From positions 1-64,000 of the forward strand of contig JAXLRT010000019.1 of the NCBI GenBank assembly GCA_046330955.1: a DNA stretch of 64,000 bases. The letters run 5' to 3'. Position 1 is the first letter of the stretch. Each line of letters starts with the position of its first letter. The translations under genes were made by a program, and so were the position numbers. Positions 48,349-55,096 of this stretch are shown in pieces. The notes under the pieces are model-generated. The model saw only the letters and a list, made by a program, of their open reading frames with translations, was not told the origin of the DNA and did not search any database. The stretch comes from JADJPO01 sp046330955. GTDB taxonomy: Bacteria > Actinomycetota > Actinomycetes > Actinomycetales > Kineosporiaceae.

Positions 48349-49353
48349 GTGCCCGTCTGGTTCGAAGTCACGACCTTCGCCGCTCTGGCGGTGCTGCTGC
48401 TCGTCGATCTCGTCCTGGTCGCCCGGTCCTCCCGGGTGCCCTCGATGCGGGAGTGCACGGCCTGGGTCGGGTTCTACGTCGGACTCGCCCTGATCTTCGC
48501 GCTGATCCTGCTGCTGGTGGCGGGTTCCCGCGAGGCGGGTCAGTTCGTGGCCGGGTGGCTCACGGAGTACAGCCTCTCGGTGGACAACCTCTTCGTGTTC
48601 GTGGTGATCATGGGCCGGTTCTCGGTGCCACGTCACCATCAGCAAGAGGTGCTGATGGTGGGCATCATCCTGTCCCTGTTGCTGCGCGGTGGCTTCATCG
48701 TGGTCGGTGCCGCGGCCATCGAACGGTTCAGCTGGATGTTCTACCTGTTCGGCGCCTTCCTGATCTACACCGCGATCCAGCTCGCCCGCCAGGGCGAGAC
48801 CGAGGAGAGCGACTTCGAGGAGAACATCCTGATCCGTAAGGCACGTCGCGTGTTGCCGATCGCCCCGACCTATCAGGGGCGCAAGTTGTTCATCAGATTC
48901 GGTGGCACCTGGGCGCTCACCCCGATGGTGCTGGTCTTCATGGCCATCGCGACGACCGACGTCCTGTTCGCCCTCGACTCCATCCCGGCGATCTTCGGGT
49001 TGACCCAGGACCCGTTCATCGTCTACACCGCCACGATCTTCGCCCTCATGGGGCTGCGGCAGTTGTACTTCCTGCTGGGTGGCCTGCTCGACCGGCTGGT
49101 CTACCTGTCGATCGGGTTGGCCGTCGTCCTCGGGTTCATCGGGATCAAACTGGTGCTCGAGGCGCTGCACCTGAACGAGGTCGGTTGGATCAACGGCGGG
49201 GAGCCGGTCGGCTGGGCGCCCCAGATCCCGATCTGGGTCTCGTTGTCCGTGATCGTCGCCGTCCTGGCGGTCACCACGGTGGCCAGCCTGATGCACAGTC
49301 GCCACCACGAGGCCCGGATGAAGGCCCAGGAGGAAGCCGGCGACCTGGCGTGA
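48349..49353 (+). CDS. TerC-family integral membrane protein
   Basis: 334 residues, GTG start with GGAAGG upstream. About nine helices. TerC/Alx motifs are visible: LSVDNLFVFVVIMGRF with its acidic residue in helix 3 and TTDVLFALDSIPAIFG in helix 6, both implicated in metal-ion (manganese) transport in this family. The C-terminus is a short hydrophilic tail. Mn2+ export or metallation of secreted enzymes is the known role of relatives; tellurite resistance is historical. It converges on the interrupted MBL gene. Confidence 0.9.
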   Translation: MPVWFEVTTFAALAVLLLVDLVLVARSSRVPSMRECTAWVGFYVGLALIFALILLLVAGSREAGQFVAGWLTEYSLSVDNLFVFVVIMGRFSVPRHHQQEVLMVGIILSLLLRGGFIVVGAAAIERFSWMFYLFGAFLIYTAIQLARQGETEESDFEENILIRKARRVLPIAPTYQGRKLFIRFGGTWALTPMVLVFMAIATTDVLFALDSIPAIFGLTQDPFIVYTATIFALMGLRQLYFLLGGLLDRLVYLSIGLAVVLGFIGIKLVLEALHLNEVGWINGGEPVGWAPQIPIWVSLSVIVAVLAVTTVASLMHSRHHEARMKAQEEAGDLA

Positions 49354-49376
49354 TGCCGGCCTGACTCAGGCCGGGC

Positions 49377-49565
49377 TCACCAGCCTCGCGCCCACCACGA
49401 CGGCAGTGAACCGCGCTCGGCGCCGATCGTGGTGTCGTTGCCGTGGCCGGGGTAGACCCAGGTGTCGTTCGGCAGTGAGTCGAAGACCCGCTGCTCCAGA
49501 TCGGTCATCAGGCTGCGGAAGTCCTCGGGGGAGTTCGTCTTGCCCGGCCCGCCGGGAAACAGGCT
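49377..49565 (-). pseudogene. Displaced 3' end of the interrupted MBL-fold hydrolase gene
   Basis: 63 codons in frame from the att core to the stop, beginning SLFPGGPGKTNSPEDF and ending WWARGW. It aligns without gaps to the last 63 codons of the intact gene at 58046, 47 of 62 residues identical by my count. It has no start codon or N-terminus here. It is the original host end of the gene, cut off when the element integrated; removing the element would rejoin it in frame to the part at 58235-58714. Confidence 0.85.
49552..49565. other. attL core
   Basis: CCGGGAAACAGGCT, identical to 58221-58234. On the coding strand of the target gene it spells the codons for Ser-Leu-Phe-Pro-Gly of the DSLFPGGPG loop. 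Host sequence continues to the left, element sequence to the right. Confidence 0.85.
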
Positions 49566-49571
49566 AGGCGC

Positions 49572-49583
49572 TAGAGTGGCAAT
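49572..49583 (+). promoter_or_regulatory. Leaderless -10 box of the integrase at attL
   Basis: TAGAGT (49572-49577) lies six bases before ATG 49584, in the first bases of the element. Any -35 would fall around 49549-49554, on the att core or the host side, so the promoter may change between the integrated and excised forms. Confidence 0.4.
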
Positions 49584-50264
49584 ATGTCCACCGAATCGGC
49601 GAAGGTCCTCCTGTATGCCCGCATCAGTCAAGACGACCTTGGCGACGGGGCCGGGGTGGAGCGCCAGCTCGAGGACGGCCGAGCGCTCGCCGCCGCACGG
49701 GGATGGCGCGTGGTGGGGGAATACTCGGACAACGACATCAGCGCACTCGAGGCGGGGCGACGGCCGCAGTACGCGGCGCTCATGGCCGCTGCCACGACTG
49801 GGCGCGCCGATCGCATCATCGTCTGGCACCCGTCCCGGCTCTGGCGCAGCCGCACCGAGCGCGCCGCCGGCATCGAGGCGCTCGCACGTCATCGGGTGTC
49901 CGTGACCGCGGTCAAGGGGCCGGACCTCGACCTGTCGACCGCCTACGGGCGCGGGCTGGCCGGACTGCTTGGTGAGTTCGACACGATGGAGTCCGAGGTG
50001 AAGGGCGAGCGGGTACAACGCAAGGCGCGCGAGCGGGCGCTGGAAGGACGTGCCAATGGCCCCGTGCTGTACGGCTGGTCGCGCACCTACTCCACCGACG
50101 AGCGCGGTCGGGTCGTCGCGTCGCAGGACGTCATCGACGAGGAGCCGGCCGCCGTGGTCCGCGAGATTGTGCGCAGGATCCTGGGCCGCGAGTCGCTGAC
50201 CGTCATCGCCCAGGACCTCACACGACGTGAAGTGCCCCACCGGGTGTGGCGCTGCGATTCGTGA
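49584..50264 (+). pseudogene. Large serine integrase, N-terminal catalytic part (frameshifted)
   Basis: 226 residues, ending prematurely. Resolvase/invertase catalytic domain with the nucleophile S15 in LLYARISQDD, then DNDISA, and the conserved RxxR arginines in WHPSRLWRSRTERAAG and EVKGERVQRKARERA. The start of the recombinase domain (GPVLYGWSRTYSTDERG) follows. The frame is lost at the C-run 50235-50238; adding one C restores continuity with the next entry, giving ~495 residues, normal for a large serine integrase. Either a real inactivation or a homopolymer sequencing error. It would integrate the element at the att core. Confidence 0.85.
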
Positions 50265-51070
50265 ACAAGAGTCGGGCGAAGGGCAACGACGACGGGAGCA
50301 GATGGGGACGTGGAACGGTGAAGAAGATCGCGATGCGGCCTGCGAACGCCGGCCTGCGGGTCTGGCATCGGGGCCAGGCCGACGAGGAGCTGCTCCCCGC
50401 GGCGTGGCCAGCACTGGTCGAGCGCGACGAATGGGAGACGGCTGTGGCCATCCTGAGCGACCCGGCACGGAACCGAGAGCGACCGGCCAGCCGGCAGCAT
50501 CTGTTGACGTGGGGCATCGGCGAGTGCGGGGTCTGCGGCGCTCATCTACGGGTCGCCAAGCGCAGCGCCGCGAAGCTGCTGCTGTACGTCTGCGACAGCC
50601 CGCGCGGGTGTGTGGGTCGGAGCGAGGCTGCTGTCGACGACCTCGTGCGCCGCATCGCCATCGCACGACTGGCGCGCCCAGACGCGCTCGACTGGCTGCG
50701 CAGGAAGGACGACGGTGCGCACGAGGCCGCGCAGCTCGCGGACGATCTGCGCGCCCGGCTCGACCATGCGGCCGATGCCTACGCCGAGGGACGTATCGAC
50801 GCCCGACAGTTGGAGCGAATAACTGCTCGTCTGCGGCCGGATCTCGAAGACGCACTCGCCCGCAGTCGAGTGCGTGCGCTCACCGTGTCTGACGAGACCC
50901 TCGCGGCGATGGCCGGGCCGGCCGCCGAGGACGCTTGGAGAGGTGCGTCTCTTGCGGTACGACGTGCCGTGCTCGAGACGCTCGGCATGACGGTACGCAT
51001 CATGCCCGTCAAGCGCCGTGGGCCGGGGTTCGACCCTGAGTCGGTCGAGATCGCGTGGGTGCAGTCGTGA
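50246..51070 (+). pseudogene. Large serine integrase, C-terminal part (frameshifted)
   Basis: Same gene continued in another frame; the first in-frame start codon is at 50246 but the homology begins at the frameshift. It contains the rest of the recombinase domain (WGRGTVKKIAMRPANAGLRVW), a zinc-ribbon region (CGVCGAHLRVAKRSA..LYVCDSPRGC) and a long helical coiled-coil-like region with many Asp/Arg/Ala, which in large serine integrases controls direction of recombination. On its own it would be inactive. Confidence 0.8.
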
Positions 51071-51082
51071 CAAGCCGCCTGT

Positions 51083-51502
51083 TTGTACCGATCGCGGCCA
51101 GCACCGGAGGACGACGTTGGGGGACTCACCGCTGAGCACCTCACGTGGATTGCCGAGCTGCGCGCCGACCCTGCGACCGCTGAGACCGCATCGCTCGACC
51201 GGTCGGGCGACATGCACACCGCCGCCACGCATTCCCTTGTGGCGCGGGGGCAATGGACCCCGCAGAACCGGAACCGGTCCGCTCTCCTCGGCATGGAAGG
51301 GCGTCCACCGGTGGGCCGCACGCCGGAAACTGCGGTGCTGATGTACCTCTACCGGACTGACACGGCGAAGGTGGTCACCTACTGCCCTCGGTGCCGGAGG
51401 GACAAGCCGCCAGTAGGTGAAGAGCGGCTGAGGCTGATTCTCGACGCAGACCCGGCCGAGGTGGACGTGTCGTACCTGTCACTTATGCCTAGGAGCCGGT
51501 AG
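51083..51502 (+). CDS. Unknown small protein with CxxC motif
   Basis: Up to 139 residues from a TTG at 51083; the true start is uncertain. I do not recognise a family. The second half (VLMYLYRTDTAKVVTYCPRCRRDKPP) has a CPxC pair like a single zinc knuckle and reads like a genuine protein, the first 40 residues less so. It lies just after the integrase inside the element. Could be a decayed or accessory gene. Confidence 0.4.
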   Translation: MYRSRPAPEDDVGGLTAEHLTWIAELRADPATAETASLDRSGDMHTAATHSLVARGQWTPQNRNRSALLGMEGRPPVGRTPETAVLMYLYRTDTAKVVTYCPRCRRDKPPVGEERLRLILDADPAEVDVSYLSLMPRSR

Positions 51503-51594
51503 GTTCGCCGTAGCAACACGCCTTCGCTCCCGGGTTGTGGGACGGCAGCGCGCTCTAGCCGAGCGCGGAGTTCCGCACACCCTCGGAGCCCCGC

Positions 51595-51816
51595 GTGTCC
51601 TTCACCAAGGCCAGATCCGCCTACGCCAACGGCGTCAGGAGCAACCTCCCACAGGAAGAGCTCGGCGAACTACGCACGGCCATGGCCGCCGAGCGCCTCG
51701 CTGAGCACATCGAGCGTGTTGTCGCCCAAGCGCCGCCGCTCACAGCCGAACAGCGCGACCGTCTGGCGCTCCTCCTACGCCCGTCCGCCTCGCCCTCGGC
51801 CGGTGACGCCGCGTGA
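51595..51816 (+). CDS. Small element protein (phiRv-type)
   Basis: 73 residues, GTG start. Helical and charged: an N-terminal basic region, then RLAEHIERVVAQAPPLTAEQRDRLALLLR. The pattern PPLT-x-EQR-x-RLA-x-LL is one I associate with small proteins of actinobacterial phage-like elements near the integrase; function unknown. Its stop overlaps the next GTG (GTGA), and it begins a chain of coupled genes that ends with the RepA-like ATPase. Confidence 0.65.
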   Translation: MSFTKARSAYANGVRSNLPQEELGELRTAMAAERLAEHIERVVAQAPPLTAEQRDRLALLLRPSASPSAGDAA

Positions 51817-52130
51817 GCCCCGGACACGACAGAGGCCGCCCCGGCCAGGGCGGCCCCGATGTCGAGCAGGACGACGCGAACACCGTAGCGCGCAGGCGCG
51901 CCGAGGCGCTGCTCGAGGGCCTGCGGCGCGGCCTGGTCAGCTACCGCCCCGGTTGCCCGTGCGGGTGCTCGACGGTGCCCGGTGTCCGCGACGACTCCCG
52001 CTGCGCCCGGCATCAGGTTCGGCCAGCGTCACGCTCGGCCATCGAGATCACGGCGGACCACTTCGCCGGGGTCGGCATGCTCCCCGAGGTGCGCGAGGTG
52101 CTGGCCGAGCGTTGGCGGGTGGCCTGGTGA
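51813..52130 (+). CDS. Unknown Cys/His-containing element protein
   Basis: 105 residues, GTG start overlapping the previous stop. Middle part carries CPCGCS and CARH, a possible metal-binding cluster; the C-terminal half is helical (IEITADHFAGVGMLPEVREVLAERW). No family recognised. Coupled at both ends to its neighbours (GTGA), so probably real despite its short length. Confidence 0.6.
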   Translation: MSPGHDRGRPGQGGPDVEQDDANTVARRRAEALLEGLRRGLVSYRPGCPCGCSTVPGVRDDSRCARHQVRPASRSAIEITADHFAGVGMLPEVREVLAERWRVAW

Positions 52131-52510
52131 GCGACGTCGCTGTGGGTATCGGCGCATTGTCGACGCGAGCCATTGCGGATCGCGTCGGCGCAAGTTCCAG
52201 TTATGTCCAGCGCACGATGCGCACACGAAGCGTCGATCTGCCCGAGTATGTAACCGGCTTGGACGGGAAGATCTACCCGGCGCGGCGACAGCCCGACCGG
52301 CTCGCGCTGATCGAGGTGGTGCATCGCCTCAGCCATGCCGGTCTGTCAGTGCGAGGCGTCATCGGGTACCTGGCAGACGTTGGCGTGCGCCGCTCGGTCG
52401 GCACGGTCTCGACCTGGCTTCGGGACTGGCGGTGCAATGACTGTTCAGGTGACGACACTGCCCCACCTGAACAGGTCCGGCATAGGCACGCCCAGGGTGG
52501 TCGGTCGTGA
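52127..52510 (+). CDS. Putative DNA-binding protein with two HTH-like segments
   Basis: 127 residues from GTG 52127 (GTGA overlap with the preceding stop). Two helix-turn-helix-like stretches: LSTRAIADRVGASSSYVQRTMR at the N-terminus and GLSVRGVIGYLADVGVRRSVGTVSTWLRDW in the middle. In this position, directly before a RepA-like ATPase, it could be a replication regulator, repressor or recombination directionality factor. No named family is certain. Its last 4 bp overlap the ATPase gene. Confidence 0.6.
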   Translation: MSDVAVGIGALSTRAIADRVGASSSYVQRTMRTRSVDLPEYVTGLDGKIYPARRQPDRLALIEVVHRLSHAGLSVRGVIGYLADVGVRRSVGTVSTWLRDWRCNDCSGDDTAPPEQVRHRHAQGGRS

Positions 52511-53646
52511 CGGCCCTGCGGGTGGACGAGCTGACCGAGGCCGAGTTCGAGCGCCACGCGGCCGGCGAGAGCCTGGCCGCGATCGCCGCGGCCAGGGCAT
52601 CGGGCCTGCGGCAGGAGGAGAGTGCATCGGGCACCGAATCCCTGCGGCGACTGATGGTCCCGGGTGGCCGGTTCGTGCTCGATGCACCTGCAGGCGTCCC
52701 CACGGTGTGGGGCCGGGATGGCGAGGTGCTGTGGGCTCGTGGTGAGGCCTTGATGCTCACCGGTGGCAGCGGCGTGGGCAAGACCACGCTGTCGGTGCAG
52801 CTGGTGCGTGCCCGGCTCGGGATGCAGGCCGAGGTGCTGGGGTTGCCGGTCGAGCCCGGTGCGGCGCGGGTGCTCTACCTCGCCATGGATCGGCCGGCGC
52901 AGGTGCAGCGTGCGATGCGGCGCCGGTTCGACTCGGCCGACCGCGACATCCTCGAGCGCCGGTTGATCGTATGGAAGGGGCCACCGCCGGTTGACCTGGC
53001 GAAGGCGCCGGGTGTCCTGGCGGAGATGTGCGAGGCGGCCGGCGCCGACACGGTGTTCGTGGACAGCCTGAAGGATGCCGCCTTGGGCCTGTCGGACGAC
53101 GTCGTGGGCGCCGGGTACAACAGGGCTCGCCAGGCATGCCTGACCGCTGGAATCGAGGTGGTCGAGGACCACCACAACGTCAAGCGAGGCCCTGCCGGTG
53201 GCCCTCCGACATCGCTGGCCGACGTCTACGGGTCGACGTGGCTTACGGGCGGGTGCGGTTCGGTCATCGGCCTGCACGGCGACCCGGGCGACCCGGTGGT
53301 CATGTTCCGCCACCTCAAGCAACCCGCAGAGGAGGTCGGCCCCTGGACGTTACGCCACGACCACGACACCGGCGTCACGACGGTGATGCAGGGCGCCGAT
53401 CTGCTCGAGCTGGCGCGCGCGGTCGGGTCGCTGACCGTGGGCGCGGCGGCCGCGGCGATGTTCGGCCTCGACAAGCCGGCCAGCCGGGCGCAGCAGGAGA
53501 AGGCGCGGCGCAAGCTCGCCCGCCTGGTCGAGGCCGGGTTGTTGTTGCCGCCGACGGTCGAGCCCGGCGGCGCGGCGTTGTATCGGCCGGCGGCCCGCTC
53601 GGGTGCGGCGGAGCCGGGTTCTGACCTGTTCGGCGAGGGGGCGTGA
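52507..53646 (+). CDS. RepA-like AAA ATPase/helicase
   Basis: 379 residues, GTG start coupled to the HTH gene. Walker A GGSGVGKTT at residues 86-94 and Walker B DTVFVDSLKD at 181-190, in the arrangement of RepA/AAA_25 hexameric helicases; LYLAMDRPAQVQRAMRRR lies between them. A conserved His segment VVEDHHNVKR follows. The C-terminal ~100 residues look like a winged-helix (LARAVGSLTVGAAAAAMFG). Likely drives replication of the excised element. A GGGTCAC repeat array begins directly after its stop. Confidence 0.8.
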   Translation: MTALRVDELTEAEFERHAAGESLAAIAAARASGLRQEESASGTESLRRLMVPGGRFVLDAPAGVPTVWGRDGEVLWARGEALMLTGGSGVGKTTLSVQLVRARLGMQAEVLGLPVEPGAARVLYLAMDRPAQVQRAMRRRFDSADRDILERRLIVWKGPPPVDLAKAPGVLAEMCEAAGADTVFVDSLKDAALGLSDDVVGAGYNRARQACLTAGIEVVEDHHNVKRGPAGGPPTSLADVYGSTWLTGGCGSVIGLHGDPGDPVVMFRHLKQPAEEVGPWTLRHDHDTGVTTVMQGADLLELARAVGSLTVGAAAAAMFGLDKPASRAQQEKARRKLARLVEAGLLLPPTVEPGGAALYRPAARSGAAEPGSDLFGEGA

Positions 53647-53659
53647 TGTCCGGGTTTGT

Positions 53660-53827
53660 GGGGGTCACGCTCGGGGTCACGGGGGTTCTCGGAGACTGTG
53701 GCGCACGCACTTCACGATGGGGTCACGCCACAACTGAAGAGTGCAGGTCAGAGGGTCACGGCAGGGCTCACGCACTTCACGGCGCCGGGGGTCACGAAAC
53801 CCACCCCCCTCTGAAAGAGGGGGGGTT
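53660..53827. repeat. GGGTCAC iteron-like array, candidate origin of the element
   Basis: GGGGTCACG occurs at 53661, 53673, 53719 and 53788, GGGTCACG at 53753 and a degenerate GGGCTCACG at 53764. A 13-mer CACGCACTTCACG occurs twice (53704-53716, 53769-53781). The stretch ends in a hairpin, ACCCCCCTCT with AGAGGGGGG (53803-53812/53816-53825). Directly after a RepA-like gene such repeats suggest a replication origin or binding sites for the HTH protein. The 62-codon ORF through it looks like a by-product of the repeats. Confidence 0.65.
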
Positions 53828-53833
53828 CTGACC

Positions 53834-53977
53834 GTGACCTCGAGCCCGAGCTCTGAACCGTGGTGGTGGCTGGGCGCCGAAGGTGCCAGAGCCGAGGCCG
53901 ACGCCTGGCGCACACCGAGCGCGTGGTGGCAGCTCGACCCACCCGCGCCCGCCGAGTACGAGGAGGACCCGCGATGA
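53834..53977 (+). CDS. Small Trp-rich element protein
   Basis: 47 residues from GTG 53834, ending with an ATGA overlap to the next gene. Contains PWWWLGAEGARAEADAW and SAWWQLDPP. Acidic tail EYEEDPR. I do not recognise it; tight coupling and the good SD it provides for the next gene (GGAGG) argue that it is translated. Confidence 0.45.
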   Translation: MTSSPSSEPWWWLGAEGARAEADAWRTPSAWWQLDPPAPAEYEEDPR

Positions 53978-54210
53978 CCCGCACCCCGGTGAGCCGGCGT
54001 GTGCTCGTGCTGGTGGATGTGTTCGCTCGCGCTGCCGCACTGTCCGATGACGGCGCACGGGCGTGGCTGGCATGGCGCTGGCCACACCCCGAGCGCACGT
54101 GGGCGCGACATGGTGCGGCCGTCCTCGAGCACCTCGAGGGCAACGGGCACGAGCACCTCGCCGAGCGCCTCGTCGGCCTGCTCGGTAACCCGCGCCGCGG
54201 TGCACGGTGA
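53974..54210 (+). CDS. Unknown small element protein
   Basis: 78 residues from ATG 53974, with GAGGAGG upstream. Mostly helical: RRVLVLVDVFARAAALSDDGARAWLAW, then HLAERLVGLLG. No family recognised. Coupled to the preceding 47-residue gene. Confidence 0.5.
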   Translation: MTRTPVSRRVLVLVDVFARAAALSDDGARAWLAWRWPHPERTWARHGAAVLEHLEGNGHEHLAERLVGLLGNPRRGAR

Positions 54211-54329
54211 GGGGCCGCCGTCGTTGCCGCGCTGCGCGTGCTGCTCGCCGCGACGGGGGGCGGGGGGCGCAACGGGAACGGCACAGACGGACGACACCTG
54301 TCGTTCCCAACCACCCCCCCGAAGGTCCG

Positions 54330-54409
54330 ATGACGCCATGTCATGTCAACAGGCTCGAAATCCCCTGCTGCACAACCGATTTGGCCCGAAATGACGTGAC
54401 GACATGTCA
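54330..54409. promoter_or_regulatory. Two TGAC-N5-GTCA dyads in a 309-bp gap
   Basis: TGACGCCATGTCA (54331-54343) and TGACGACATGTCA (54397-54409) differ at one base and lie 66 bp apart; both are followed by TCAAC. They fall in the non-coding stretch 54211-54519, before the packaging/capsid genes, so they may bind a regulator. Nothing else is seen in the gap beyond C- and G-runs. Confidence 0.5.
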
Positions 54410-54519
54410 ACGGCAGTCCGCGCGCGCAGACGGCAACGACAGGCGTCGTGGCCAATTCCGCAGCCCCGTGATCGCCCCCACCCCCCATCCCCACCCGACC
54501 CAACCCCCTGGAGGAACCG

Positions 54520-54897
54520 ATGACCGAGCACTTCGAGCAGTGGAGCGCCGAGATGGCGGAACACGTCGAGCACCTGGACGATGCCGGTCAGGTGGAGGGT
54601 CCGGAATGGCGCCTCGACCCGGAACGACTGCAGGGCGCCCTCGCACACGCGCTGGAGATCCGCGGCCCCGAATGGGTGGCGGACGGCTTCGCCGCGATCG
54701 AGCGTGGCGAGGCCGAGCCCGGGATTGTCGTGGCGGGCGCGGTGCCTGTGCCGCCCGAGGGTGCACTGACTCTGTTGCCCGAGTCGGGCGCGATTCCCGA
54801 GCGCTGGACGGGTCACCCGTGGTTCGTGGTGCGCTGGGCCGGCCGCGACCTGGCGCACGTGCATCCCGCCGCGATCGCGCAGGACGTGACATCCTGA
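54520..54897 (+). CDS. Unknown element protein upstream of capsid
   Basis: 125 residues, ATG with a strong SD (TGGAGGAACCG). Acidic N-terminal half (EQWSAEMAEHVEHLDDAGQ), then PPEGALTLLPESGAIPERW and WFVVRWAGRDLAHVHPAAIAQ. No recognised family. Position directly before the capsid gene suggests a morphogenesis or small-terminase-like role, but the sequence does not show it. A 199-bp stretch without a clear gene follows up to the capsid start. Confidence 0.55.
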   Translation: MTEHFEQWSAEMAEHVEHLDDAGQVEGPEWRLDPERLQGALAHALEIRGPEWVADGFAAIERGEAEPGIVVAGAVPVPPEGALTLLPESGAIPERWTGHPWFVVRWAGRDLAHVHPAAIAQDVTS

Positions 54898-55096
54898 TCC
54901 TGCTGATGCGCGCCGTGAGCTCCAAGGGGCCGGCGCCGGTCACCTGGTGGAGCTCGAGGCGGGCCGCCCGACCGAGTTGGCGTCGTGGAGTGCCGGGCCG
55001 TCCGAGTGCCGTGGGTGCCGGGTCCTGAGCACGACCACCGTTTCCCCCCCCGTTCTCGCGCGCCGTCGTGCGCGCTCAACATCGAAGGAGTGGCAC

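Noticed and set aside
53660..53800. GGGTCAC repeats as a CRISPR array
   Set aside because: Repeat units are 8-9 bp at irregular spacing, with no cas genes; iteron-like instead.
53643..53831. 62-codon ORF after the RepA-like gene, starting with a GTGA overlap
   Set aside because: Although coupled in position, its sequence (GVTLGVTGVL...) is just the GGGTCAC repeats translated; no protein-like features.
54207..55028. 273-codon plus-strand frame beginning with a GTGA overlap
   Set aside because: Arg/Pro-rich, runs out of frame through the well-supported gene at 54520 and the operator-like gap.
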